Positions 1 through 10,146 of a DNA stretch of 17,405 nt are shown here, piece by piece. Within the stretch, counting starts at the first letter, position 1. Each line of letters starts with the position of its first letter. This stretch comes from Smittium mucronatum (taxonomy: Eukaryota > Kickxellomycota > Harpellomycetes > Harpellales > Legeriomycetaceae): assembly GCA_001953115.1 (NCBI GenBank), contig LSSL01000535.1:1-17405 (forward strand), in the 5' to 3' direction. The notes beneath the pieces were generated by a model. That model had not been told where the DNA came from. It did not search any database and worked only from the letters and a program-made list of their open reading frames with translations. Both the position numbers and the translations under genes were made by a program.

Positions 1-703
1 TAGTGCCCCTGGAGCCGCTGCTGGTGGTTTGGATATATCTTCGATCATGGGGATGGCTTCATCGTTTACAGGTGGGGGAAAATCAAATAGCGCACCAGGT
101 GGCATGGATATTATGAGCTTGGCAACTTCATTTTTGGGAGGGGGGAATGCCCAAAAGCAACAAAGCCCAGTACCATCAGGAATTGCAGGAATGTTATCAT
201 CAGTAAGTAAATTGAAAATGATATCCATTTATTTGATTATTTATTATTTTTATCTCTATTTTGCATTGGTATAAACCATATATTTATTTAATTTTGTGAT
301 GACGCATAGCTCCTCGGAGGATCAAAAAGGGATTTGGAGTCTACTAATTTGGCAGTTGATAGAAGCGAAGCTGAATATTATCATTCGATAGTTTATGTAA
401 GTGCAATCGCATGTATTTAGTTACTCTTAGACTAAAATATAATATGATTAGGGCCAACGTGAATTTTCGAGAGTTAATCCGGAACAATTGGGAGCTGCTG
501 CTGCAGTAGAAGCATTACAAAAAATTCAAAAGACTAATGAATTCGATTTGAATGACGAAAAGGTCATAGCTATGGTAATCGCTGAGTCGGTGAATATACA
601 GAAACAATACACTAGTTTAGGCTACCAAGCAGATAATGAATTTGTTTCATCCGTTGCAGTTCAGACTGCAGTCACGATTCTTAGGGAGGCATCAGGATAT
701 TAA
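1..703 (+). CDS. Gly/Ser/Met-rich fungal protein, 5'-partial, three exons
   Basis: The gene enters from the left edge in frame 2 and has exons 1-202, 310-396 and 452-703, with introns 203-309 (107 nt) and 397-451 (55 nt). Both introns start GTAAGT, end in AG and fall between codons. The joined frame is open across both junctions and ends in TAA at 701-703. Exon 1 codes for a Gly/Ser/Met-rich stretch that repeats itself: SAPG..LDISSIMGMASSF is followed by SAPGGMDIMSLATSF. Exon 2 gives LLGGSKRDLESTNLAVDRSE and then a Tyr-Tyr-His segment. Exon 3 starts GQREFSRVNPEQLGAAAAVE and continues as an amphipathic helical region. The order (Gly-rich linker, short acidic/His segment, G-AAAA-ALQ helix, C-terminal helix) resembles small fungal proteins of the DUF7721 type, recalled from memory. 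No enzyme motif, signal peptide or membrane segment is visible, and the function is unknown. The true start codon lies outside the window. Confidence 0.8.
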
Positions 704-2300
704 TTAATAACATCGCTATTTTCTGCTTTAGCAATACAGGATATCATTTTGACACGTTACTCATGCATTTTATTTTACTGGTTTCTATTTATTATGTAAA
801 GCTCTTATTTTAATCAATTTGGTTTAAAAATTCTCTTTTTACACGAGACCTTAGTCAGTTTTTAACGAAGAGGTTCTAAAGTTGAGATTTTTTGCAAGTT
901 TATTTTTTTGTAATTTTTTAAGCTGGTGAAAACAATTCTTTAGAGTAATTTAGTTTAAATCCCGATCATTAATATATACTTTATTGGATATCTTTTAGCT
1001 AAATCCGCAAAGACTATTTGAAAAAAAAAAACAAGTGCTAGTCGAGTCACAATTTTATAGTGTTTGGTTAAGTCTATTCCAGCTTTTAGATCATCAGAAG
1101 GGACCTGTGTTTAAAAAAATTTGAAAATTCTTTCACTTATTGATTTTTTTAAATTAGCTTGAAAAACTTTTATATTGACATAAATAAGCACACCTTAAAA
1201 AAAAGTCTATTCTGCAAATAAAAATAATTATTCAATAGATTAATTGCTTGAAAATATGTATATAATATAATTATCAGATGTAAAAGTTCGCAAAATATAG
1301 TATATAGGACTGTTTATCAGTATAGATATTAACTATTATTTACATTGAGAATTTATAGAATTCAGTTTTAAATCACCAATTTTTTTTTATTTAGGTATGG
1401 TTAAAATCTATTTCTCATAGAAATATAACAAAAAAATTCAACAAATTACAAAAATCAAACGTAACTATACAAAAATTTCCGAGATATATTCCCAACTGTT
1501 TTTTTATTCTCTAAATATACACCTTTTTTCGTCCGAGTTTCTAAAAAAAATGCAAATTCAAGTTAAAAGGGAAACTAGACGTGAATTAAATTTACCCTTA
1601 AAAAACTACGAAACCAATGAGATGTTTCTACTAAATTTCACCTTAAAGAAAAATATACAAAAAACGTTTTCATCAATTAATTTGGAAAAATAGCCAATTG
1701 ATCAAATTTACATTTCATCTTGTTGCATTTGAAAAATAGCCACCAAAATAAAAAATCGAATTTAAAATATTTATTTAAGCGTTAAATCTAGTGACTATTT
1801 ATTCAGGATACAATGATTTGCGATAGAAAGAAAATTGTTTGTTTTTTTCCATTGTAAAATTTAAATTTAAAATCATCATCACTCTATCAGAGTTTTAAAC
1901 AGCAATGTTGATTTTTTTTATGTGGCTTTTTTTCATAATGAAGACGTGATAGTATTCACTTTTCGCAATATTTGAAGTTTTATCGTGTTTTTTCAAGATT
2001 TTTTTGATACCAAAGCGGCCTATAAGATAAAAAAAACTTTATTACCTATTTTTGTTAAGCGATGTTAACATTTGGCGAGATTTACATAGTGTAAACTGTC
2101 GGGTTACATCTAAAAAAACTGTTAAAAAAATCCCTAAACTCTATAATATATGCCCCTGAGTTCGATAGCACTGTTATAAAAAATACATGTATGCTCGATA
2201 AATCTTTTTTGCATCTACCAATGATTACAATTACGGAATCATTTGCTAAAAATTCGAGAATCTGGTTACCCACTCAATTTTTTAAATCTTGATTTTATTG
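704..2300. other. AT-rich intergenic DNA, no gene seen
   Basis: This stretch is dominated by A and T homopolymer runs. Stops are dense in all frames. The longest open stretches (for example 2095-2290 on + and its antisense partner) have no recognisable motif and are of a length expected by chance in such AT-rich DNA. No RNA gene or repeat array was recognised. Confidence 0.6.
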
Positions 2301-2304
2301 GATG

Positions 2305-2366
2305 TACATGTGTCTCTGCTTATTCGTGGTTTTATTTTATGCGTTTTTAGCAAATTCGCGAAATCC
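2305..2366 (+). repeat. candidate left terminal repeat of the pogo-like element
   Basis: After a TA at 2305-2306 the sequence contains CTGCTTATTCGTGG (2317-2330) and then GCAAATTCGCGAAA (2349-2362). Alternating 'TTATTCG..GG' and 'TTCGCGAA' words are what I associate with the ends of Tigger/pogo transposons. It sits about 170 bases before the first recognisable transposase codon. The partner repeat at the right end was not found, so this is a suggestion based on resemblance only. Confidence 0.35.
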
Positions 2367-2537
2367 TTTTTCCGCTATTTTTATTTTTCACAATTTTACT
2401 AATTTCCAAGTATAATTGGTTCCATCATTTTAATTTCAATAGCAATTTTTTAGAAAGTAAATTTCTTTAGCTGACGACTTTATAAATATTAGTAAAAATC
2501 TTTTCATAAAGATAAATCACTTATAAATAGATAAACT

Positions 2538-4099
2538 ATGGAAATTAATAATAAAAAAAGGAAGAGGGTTGCATCTCCATTATCTGGAAAGAATCTTAAT
2601 GGTGACAAAAATAGAGAGAATTAACAAAATTATCGTAAAGGGGATCTTGAAAAGATCGTAAAATTTTAGAGGAATTTAAAGATACAGATCAGATTACATT
2701 ATTAAGAGATATCATTATCAGAAGCCTGATATAATTTCGAATTCGAAATAAATTTAAAGGTATGGATAGATAGCCAAATAAAAAAAACTGCCAGTACCCC
2801 ATAATAAACACTAAAAAAAGTTATATCTCTATTCAGTCAGCTATCTGAAATAAATTCAATTCAGAAAGATGTAAAATTCGAGGCCAGCAATGACTAGTTT
2901 GGATATTTCGAAAAAAAGGGAGAATTTCATGGTGTAAAATTCACTGGTGATGCAGCAAAAGCCGATCATGAATCTGTTAGCGAAATCCTGGAAGGATTAG
3001 GTAAAATCATTTTTTATGTAGACTATCTCTCATTTGAGGTAAAAAATCTTAGCTTTTTTTTTTATTTAGAAAGGTAAAACCGAAATAATTTTTTTTAATA
3101 GATATTTAATATATATGAGATATGTTTTTTTATGAAAAAAAATACCTATAAGATCCTATTATTCTGTTGAAGAAAAAACTGTTCCCATGTTTAAACCATC
3201 CAAAGACAAAATTAACACCGATGTTTGGGCCAAACTCATCAGGATATTTTAGGTTTAAACTTATGGTTATTAACGCACTCAAACTCCAATATCCCTAAGG
3301 GGGATATAAAAAAAAGTGACCTCCCAGTGATTTGGAGATCTTAGAAAAAAATTTGATTTGAAAATATCATTTTTGATGTACATCGCATCTGCTCATCATA
3401 TAAACCTTTGAGAAATTTTTGAACAGATAAATGTTGTACTTATTGCTTAAACACAACTTCATTGATCCAAACAATGGATCAGGGTGTTGTATCAACATTT
3501 AAGGCGCAATATTTTAAAACGTCATTAGAGATTCTAAATGATTATTTTACTTGAGGGGTCTTGGTGAAGAAATTTATGGAAGAATTTAACATCAAAAAAT
3601 TTATTAAGTTAGCATCGGACTCTTGAAATCCTGTTCCTCAGTCGTGCAATATCAGCTTTGGAAAAAAATGATGCAGTGGATTGAAAATAAAGAATATTAA
3701 GATTTAAGCTTAAAATTAAACGAGTTAAAAATATCATGTTTGCACATGGGTCATAGTTTGGGATTCAATAAATTAATTGTAGATGATATTTACACTAATC
3801 TAGTTAGGAATAATTCATATGATGAAGATTTTGAATTGGAGTCGAATTTTACAGGATCTAGTCCATCAGAAGAGGAGAAGGTATTTAGTGGAATAAATGA
3901 AAGATACATACCAGATATAAGTAAAGTCATAGCTCTAATTGAAAGAGATATTGGAATTTTATTTGAGAAATATATAGATCACATTAAGCCAGGAGAAATG
4001 AAAAAATCCATAAAAAATAACTTCAAAGTCACCATAAAGATGTTTGCGATTCAAAAAAAAAAAGAGTCAATTTTAAGCTTTTTTCATTCGAAAAAATAA
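2538..4099 (+). pseudogene. pogo/Tigger transposase (DDE_1) pseudogene
   Basis: The relic begins MEINNKKRKRVASPLSGKNL at 2538, a basic start typical of the helix-turn-helix end. A segment at 2901-3054 reads GYFEKKGEFHGVKFTGDAAK, then ADHESVSEILEGLGKII, matching the CENP-B-type DNA-binding domain and the start of the DDE domain. About 3172-3290 gives EEKTVPMFKPSKDK and, one frame over, MFGPNSSGYFRFKLMVIN. About 3355-3410 gives ISFLMYIASAHHINL, where the family normally has an Asp-Asn pair before the Ala-x-Ala-His. About 3445-3550 gives NTTSLIQTMDQGVVSTFKAQ, the family hallmark. From 3740 to 4099 a 119-codon frame with no stop is the C-terminal tail. Stops and frameshifts lie between these blocks, and the second catalytic Asp seems to be lost (YIASAH in place of DNAxAH). 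Family assignment is confident; the protein is dead. Confidence 0.8.
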
Positions 4100-5190
4100 C
4101 TTTTATTGAACTTTTTGATTATGAAATTTTAATTTGGAGCTGAACATTCTTATGAAATAAAATCGGTAGCGTTTTTATCCAATTATCCAATTATTCTTTT
4201 GATATTTTGTAATTTTTTCTTACATTTTAGTATTCTCCAGATTTTATTTTATAACGTGTAGACCATAAAATTAATTAAACAAAATGGCTCAAAAATATCA
4301 GATCTTTTGAATTTTTTTGTATTTTACTTAAAAAATATAAAGATTGATCTCAAAAATTATAAAACGGGTTAAGAGATTGATTGTAACAAATTACACAATG
4401 ATTATTTTCGAAATATATAATATATAGCCCGAAATATGAATTAAGATATTATCACAAGATACGTAATTTTTAAAATAATAGCCTTAACCTTCAGTTTTTT
4501 GATTAATGAAAAAATATAGTCTTACCTTACTTGTTCTATTTCCAGATAAAAAATATGATCTATAAATCGGAATTAGTGATCTGAATTACAAAATTCAAAT
4601 TAAAAATTCTTATTTAAAAGAAGTTTCTGTTAAATATAATCATAAACATTCTATCTAGTCTAATAATTGTATACATCCAGCCTTCCTTCCTAAATTTGTA
4701 TTTAAAATGTGAATTTTAGCCGTTATATAGGGATAATTAATGCATTTATAATAAATATATTGTAAAATTACCTTAATTTCGGGTTTAATTGCATAATTCT
4801 TAGATTGGAATAAAAACCCATTGATTAATAAGCGTGGCTTTTTTTTGGAAATTTCTCTAGTGAATATTTATTTCTATATTATTTATTCATTCAGATGCTT
4901 CATAGAGATCGTGCTTATATTCCTGCATTTTTCTGGTTATCATAACCCTAATCTTTACTAGAAAGATGTTTATTATAAAATTTAAATAGAAAAAATAAAT
5001 GTTCATAGGTTTTAATGTTTAAAATCTTTAGTTACATTTTAGTCTTATAAGAGACGCCAGATTCTTATTATTTTTTGAAAAGCTAGGGAAGATGTCGATA
5101 AAAACTTTTGGATTATAAACATTATTAATAATTTTCTTCATTCAATTTAATTTTTCTTTCCTTTTCCAATTCTGACGTAAATTATACGCG

Positions 5191-5212
5191 ATATATATAT
5201 ATATATATATAT
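5191..5212. repeat. (AT)11 microsatellite
   Basis: An uninterrupted run of AT dinucleotides directly follows ACGCG. It is the only clean dinucleotide tract of this length in the window and is probably length-polymorphic. Confidence 0.9.
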
Positions 5213-5349
5213 TTATCCAAGCATAGTAATTGTGGATATTTGTTACATTATTCGAGATTTTTATGCGATTTTTTTTTCACCATTTGGCTGCAATTTTGGA
5301 ATATTTCCATTTTGATTTGGAAGACTTCCAATTCTCGTTTTTTTTTTGG

Positions 5350-5380
5350 GGAATTATCCGCAAATAGCGAGGGATACCTG
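5350..5380 (-). repeat. candidate pogo-like terminal repeat (second element)
   Basis: Read on the minus strand from a TA at 5381-5382, the sequence starts CAGGTATCCCTCGCTATTTG and goes on to CGGATAATTCC. 'CAGgta-CCCTCG-TATTxGCGG' resembles ends of Tigger/pogo elements and their short non-coding derivatives. No partner end was found upstream, so this could be a solo remnant or a chance resemblance. Confidence 0.25.
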
Positions 5381-5900
5381 TATAAGGTTAACTATAAATT
5401 TCAACGACATATTTATCGAAAATGATGACATTTATGGCGCATAAAATTCCCAGAGTGCGAAAAATAGTGATATATCATCCATTTTCAAATTTTTTCAAAT
5501 TAGTTTTTAGAACTTTTTATCAACTTTAAAATAAATTTCCCGTAAAAAAAATATATCCATTTTCAAAAAAATAATCATTATTGGCCGAAAATTCAACTAG
5601 TATTTACACTTTTTTTTAATTCAAATTTACATATTTTTAAATATATTAAACATTCTTCAAAGCCTATATGATATTTTTTTAAAACCCAATTAATTTTTTT
5701 TAACCAAGTCGCGAAAGAGTGTATTTTTTTCATTGTTCCTCTGAAAGGATATATATTAAGTGTTACCATATTTATTAAGTAGTTTGCAATTTTCTGCTAA
5801 TAAAATTAAAACAGGGAAGTTTATATAAAAAAAAACTCTTCTATAGTAGCTGTAAGATACATGCTTGTGTACACATATCACCCTTTCTTTATCGGTTTAA

Positions 5901-6860
5901 TACACCAGTACAGATTATATTTTCAAGAATGAATTGACCATTATTGGATCTATATTCGCAAATATAATTAGGACCATTAGTGAAAGATTATACCGACTAT
6001 ACTCGGAAAGACGGCCGATTAATTTAGCTAAGGAAGGAAGAATGCTCAAGCCTACAATGAAGGAACCTTATATTAAACCCAGAGCTCCATAAAGTGAGAT
6101 TGGGTCACACTTTGAACTGTTGAATTCAATTCCCATTATCAAGGAATATTTTTTTGAATTTTCATTATCCGAAGAAGAAAGGAATATATTATATAATGAT
6201 ATCCTAGTATTAAAAAATTAACTGCCTAACCCCTCTCCTTAATGAAATTGGATCGATCTCCGTTATAAAGGCGGATTAAAATCACTATAAACTTCAAATA
6301 GAGCTATAAAACATGAAAAGATATATTGATTACTTTTTTAATGTGAATAACAGAAAACTCACGAACAAGATCAGATAAAGATAAAGAATTAAGGTTTAAA
6401 GATAAAATGATAGTAATTATATCCGATCTGGAATCGATGATAATACAAATACCATGGATAATCTTTTTCTTACCATGGGTCTCTCAGTGAGGGCCTCTCA
6501 AATTTTAAAATTTTTGATCAAAACATTAGTAAACCAAGATAAGTACGACGCTCTAGTATCCAGTAAGAAACTAGAAAGAGTTAAAAGATTTATGGATTCA
6601 ATAAGGACCTTTCATCGGAAACAGCATGAATAATATATTTTCTCACCTAAAACGAAACCAAAACCCAGATTAAAAGCAGTAGGAGCTAATAGGGATGCCA
6701 AACACAACATCAGAGATGGAAAATTTTTTCGGGTTGTAGGAAAGGAAAGGATACGCAATAAAGGGGTTAGTTTTCGTGCTATGGGCAGTCTGTAGATGCA
6801 TTTGAAATTTTGGAGAAGGAAAATGCACAAAAAATGGGTCTGAGGCTTTGTTGAACAAGG
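5901..6860 (+). pseudogene. gag-like region of the DIRS relic
   Basis: Frame 5901-6221 reads through 107 codons with one internal stop (at about 6091) and contains LKPTMKEPYIKPRAP, then IGSHFELLNSIP and FEFSLSEEERN. After a break, about 6426-6630 is open in another frame: MDNLFLTMGLSVRASQILKF and then LVNQDKYDALVSSKKLERVK. A basic patch, SPKTKPKPRLKAVGANRD, follows at about 6640-6700. From memory this pattern (IDN-x-GL-RAPQIL, DALVSSKK, then basic tail) resembles the first ORF of DIRS elements in early-diverging fungi. It has no enzymatic motif. Its role as capsid protein is inferred from position. Confidence 0.5.
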
Positions 6861-6999
6861 CTTAAAAATAAAATTTTTAATATAAGGTTTTTAAGATAAA
6901 AAATACCCTAACCAGAAATTCAAAAACAATCAACAGAAATAAAAAAACATCTATAAATCTACACCTCAACCCTCTCATATATACCCCAAATTTATACTA

Positions 7000-7990
7000 A
7001 AAAGTCCTAGCTACAGCTCCCCACTCTGTACTTTGGGCATTTCGGGAGATTTCACCTTAGAAGAATATTTTACTTCAATTACTGGCATAATATCAAGACA
7101 AGAACAAAAGTGCGCTTTTCGTGGATTCCAGAAAAGTGATATTGAAAGAGCTAGCTTCATTTGTCAACAGAAGAGTAATTGAGGAAGTCGAAAAAAATTC
7201 CAAATGATTTAAAAGATAATTTTTCATCATACCAAAAAATAGTGTAGAAATGAGACTATTATTAGAACCAAGAAAGATAAGTGAATGAAGGAACAGAGAA
7301 ACTTCAATGTGGAATCACTAAATTCGATATTCTGTCTCATAAAAAAGAGTGACTGAATGAAATAATTGGATCCAAAATATGATATTCTGCATATGCGATA
7401 CACAAAGCCTGCAGCAAATACCTGAAATTCTCTTTGAATGAAAATAGATTCTAGTTCAAAGCTATAGTCTTCAGTATTTAGATAAGCCCACAACATTTAC
7501 AAAGGTACTGAAACCTTTGTTGACATTGGAAACGGTGAAAGGTATCTGGAATACCACATATTTGGACGATCTGATATGTTTAAGCGGAAAAAGAAAGAAA
7601 TTTAATGACAATAAAAATACAATATTTTCAAAATCAGAAGAGCTTGGCTTCAAAATTTAACTCAAAAAATGATCTCTCAAACCAAGGAAATCGTAACTAG
7701 TTTGGGGATTATTTTATACGATCGAAATATTTAATCAAAACTCCCTAAATCCAAGATAAGAGACTTAAAACAGAAAGCATCATGAATGATTAACAAGGTA
7801 AAAGGTAAATCGGGAAACTTTTCGCCGTTCATATAAAAGGGAGAAGCGATATCTGTCGTACTAACCCGGGATAGTAACTCTAACAAATCTTTTAAAACTG
7901 ATAAACGGGGCTTTTTTAAAAAAAAGGGAATCCTGAGATTCGGTCATAGAAATGACAAATTAAGCATACATCACTTAGAATTTTGGAAAG
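7000..7990 (+). pseudogene. DIRS-type reverse transcriptase relic
   Basis: About 7290-7345 reads QRNFNVESLNSIFCLIKKSD, the family's '(F)xMESLxSIxxLI' block. LDPKYDILHM follows where a live enzyme has a DLKDAYLHI-type first catalytic motif. After a frameshift come YLKFSLNENRF and FKAIVFSI, the template-grip 'FK-xxFGL' region, and then, after another single-base slip at about 7485-7492, TTFTKVLKPLLTLETVKGIW. TTYLDDLICL at 7556-7585 keeps the YxDD active-site pair intact (7559-7570). The frame continues FSKSEELGFKI to a stop at 7653. Weaker thumb-like traces (KSKIRDLKQKAS, VKGKSGNFSPFI) run to about 7850. At least three in-frame stops and two frameshifts show that it is inactive. Confidence 0.75.
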
Positions 7991-8034
7991 ACCAAATATA
8001 AGTATGAAATAGCCAATGATTTCCCACAGAGATT

Positions 8035-8288
8035 TAGAAAGTTGATTTGTTCACAGATCCAAGTTAATATTCTGGTTGGGAGGGGGAGGGGTGTGGTTCC
8101 AAACAATATATGGGTCCACTGAGCACTTCAGACAAAAAAATAAATATAAAAACGAAAGAGTTAATTTTTACATTAAAAGTTTTATATTTACTGAAGAAAT
8201 TAGGTATATCTGATCTTAAACATTCAGAAAATACAAAAAGCATGGTGTATGAGAGAGAATTTAAAAGAAAAGCTTCCAAGCACTTATA
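8035..8288 (+). pseudogene. RNase H domain relic of the DIRS element
   Basis: The segment starts VDLFTDPS (8041-8064), matching the first catalytic Asp of the RNase H fold in the usual 'VFTDAS' setting. One stop follows and then SGWEGEGCGSKQYMGPLST, matching the 'GWG-vx-GPWS' strand. TKELIFTLKVLYLL keeps the second catalytic Glu. SENTKSMVYE stands where 'SDNTTA' is expected, so the third acidic residue is Asp to Glu. It lies about 50 bases after the last reverse-transcriptase trace, as in DIRS pol proteins. Confidence 0.65.
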
Positions 8289-8930
8289 AAAAATTCAGAA
8301 AATTTATGAAAGCACTTCTTGAATGCCGATGTGTCTAAATATCTTTTATGTACTGAAATACTTGAATCAAATAGACACGAGAAGCATTAAGATCGCCCAA
8401 ATGTAATTTTTTGTGTAAACATATAAATTTATAATTAGAGGAATATCTTCAAAAAGACATATCGATTCATTTGTGTCAGGATCGAAAATAAAGGAAATCA
8501 GTTACAACATTTGTTAAAATGATCCAAAGGAAATTAGGGAAAACTCATTAATATGAAAATGGGGGAATTTTATAACTCATACTGCTGCTCTCTGTTGAAA
8601 CAAACATCTTAGATACTATAGACCATTTAGAAACAGAAGCAGATGGAAATCATAGTAGTTTCATTGTGTAAATAAGCAATATGGCTCCAAAATCTGGGGG
8701 AAGATGGCCTTTAATTCAGAAATACAGATCCCAGTGAGTTAATTATCCCGAAACACAAAAGAGGAAATAAACGCCGGGAAAAATCAAGGAGAGGATTTTA
8801 ATGGCACTGAATATAAGCGGAATGCTCTCGGAGACCAAGTATTCAATGAGTACGCTACAAAAACACTATTTAACAATAATAGAAGGATAAGATGGTCTTA
8901 AGGTGCAAATCTATCCAACAGTAATTTTTT
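8289..8930 (+). other. unassigned part of the DIRS relic
   Basis: This stretch keeps the A-rich coding-strand bias of the element and sits where DIRS polyproteins carry the region between RNase H and recombinase. Short readable pieces occur (for example IWGKMAFNSEIQIPVS at about 8690), but I could not align them to a named motif. It is assigned to the element by position and composition. Confidence 0.4.
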
Positions 8931-8959
8931 AATGTATAATATTACCACTAAAAAAAAAA

Positions 8960-9780
8960 CTTAAAACTGCTAAGTATAAAAGGAATTGGAAATGATGACA
9001 ACAAATGCGTATAAATCTGAGATAATAATCCTGATTAAATTTAAGAAGAAAGTTTTGGATGTCAATCTGTTCAAAGAATTTTAAAAATCGGCAGATGCGA
9101 TGGATTTGATGCCATAAACTAGGAAATATCTTGCCATAAAATCAGTAGTGAGAAATTTAAAAGACTGGAAAACAAACGAAAAACTAAGCGAGGAAAATAT
9201 AACGACGAAAATATGTTGTATTCAGGCTATCAAAGGTTTCCTAAGAGTGAGTTGAATTCATATTATTGGTGATAAGCCAGCCATAAAGGAGCTTGATAAA
9301 TTAATTCTAACAATAGTAGCTCCCAAGGAAATGAAAAAAAAGGAAAACAATAGAAAGAGAGTCCATGATTTTAACAAACTGAGATAGAATTTTATGTCCA
9401 GCAAAAGATTATACCGTATATAATAGCAGAATAGCACGAAAAATATTCAAAAATAAAATAAAAATAGCAAAAAAATTATCTCCAACAGAGTTTTCAAGCA
9501 TATAAAGTGTTACTCAAACTGCTTGAAGAAGGCGGTATAGAAAGGTAAATCCATAAATTTTAAATTAAAAATAAAATACCAGAAAAAACTTCCACTATAA
9601 ATACCAGGGATATTTGAAGTAAATTGAATGCGGAACCTGGTTTCAAAAAGAGCAATTAATGAATCGAGTCTTTTATTTGAATTAATAGATATTCGACTAG
9701 TATTTTCCGTTTTCTAGAAATAAAAAGCATAAAATAGCCGATTCAATCTTAACTCTGAAGAAACTTAATATTTTTCTTTC
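8960..9780 (+). pseudogene. tyrosine recombinase relic of the DIRS element
   Basis: The clearest block is 9181-9375: KLSEENITTKICCIQAIKGF, then LRVS, one stop, IHIIGDKPAIKEL and LDKLILTIVAPKEMKKKENN. The 'LR-S-I-x-I' piece fits box I of tyrosine recombinases, where the Arg is catalytic. After a frameshift, about 9350-9440 reads TIEREXMILTN and then ILCPAKDYTVYNSRIARK, the 'LCPV-xxY-xxY' step common to DIRS recombinases. About 9655-9730 gives AINESSLLFEL, similar to the 'sS-iFekfY' end that carries the nucleophilic Tyr. The remaining catalytic His and Arg were not located. Because the family call rests on remembered motifs and on its place after RNase H, confidence is moderate. Confidence 0.55.
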
Positions 9781-10146
9781 TCTTTGGGATAATAGAGGTT
9801 AACAGAGCTCTAGAGTGAGGACTAAAATATATATTTTAAATTAGAGGGGATAAATTAGGCAAACAACGCAATCAAATCCTTGAAATTAAACAAAAGTTTT
9901 TTTTGGACATTGTTCTAAATTAAATATAATAAAATGATGTCTTTCAAATGTTTTAAAAAGTGATATAATTATTGGGTACATTTATATGAAAATTTAGAAA
10001 TTGAGAAAAATATTTATTTTGGTCTGAGTTTAAACGGAAAATCAAAAATCATTTGAAAATTGGCACTATTTTCAAATAAATGGGATTTTTTCAATACAAC
10101 ACGCTCCATTCATGCTGTTCATAATTTCTCGATTTTTCAAAATGAT

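Larger units (their letters stand above)
2305..4099 (+). mobile_element. decayed pogo/Tigger-family DNA transposon
   Basis: A DDE transposase relic (2538-4099) is preceded by a sequence that looks like a pogo-type terminal repeat (2305-2366). The family is cut-and-paste, flanked by TA duplications. The internal landmarks occur in the right order: a CENP-B-like region, the KPSKD and GxNSSG segment, the AxAH segment and the NTTSLIQTMDQGV block. The reading frame is broken by stops and frameshifts, so the element is immobile. No matching right terminal repeat was found, so the right limit is only the end of the coding relic. Confidence 0.75.
4100..5900. other. AT-rich DNA, no gene seen
   Basis: Apart from the (AT)n tract and a possible transposon end described separately, this holds only A/T-rich sequence with dense stops. 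A 61-codon frame at 5240-5425 is low-complexity and Phe/Tyr-rich, crosses the candidate transposon end, and is not treated as a gene. Confidence 0.6.
5901..9780 (+). mobile_element. decayed DIRS-like tyrosine-recombinase retrotransposon
   Basis: Four remnants lie in the order expected of a DIRS-type element on the plus strand: a gag-like region, a reverse transcriptase with intact YLDD, an RNase H, and a tyrosine-recombinase-like domain in place of a DDE integrase. DIRS elements integrate as circles through the recombinase and carry split or inverted terminal repeats rather than LTRs. No such repeats could be delimited here, so the limits are those of readable coding relics. Every domain is interrupted by stops and single-base frameshifts. 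The coding strand of the block is visibly richer in A than in T, unlike the surrounding DNA. Confidence 0.75.

Noticed and set aside
2082..2290. Overlapping open frames on both strands (63-65 codons)
   Set aside because: The plus frame has no start codon, no motif was recognised, and several frames of this length are expected by chance in DNA this AT-rich.
5240..5425. 61-codon frame with hydrophobic start
   Set aside because: Low-complexity Phe/Trp/Ile run with no support. It overlaps the candidate transposon end.
6612..8279. Several minus-strand frames of 60-89 codons
   Set aside because: They lie antisense to the gag, RT and RNase H remnants, are Phe/Leu/Ser-rich as expected for the complement of an A-rich coding strand, and have no motif.
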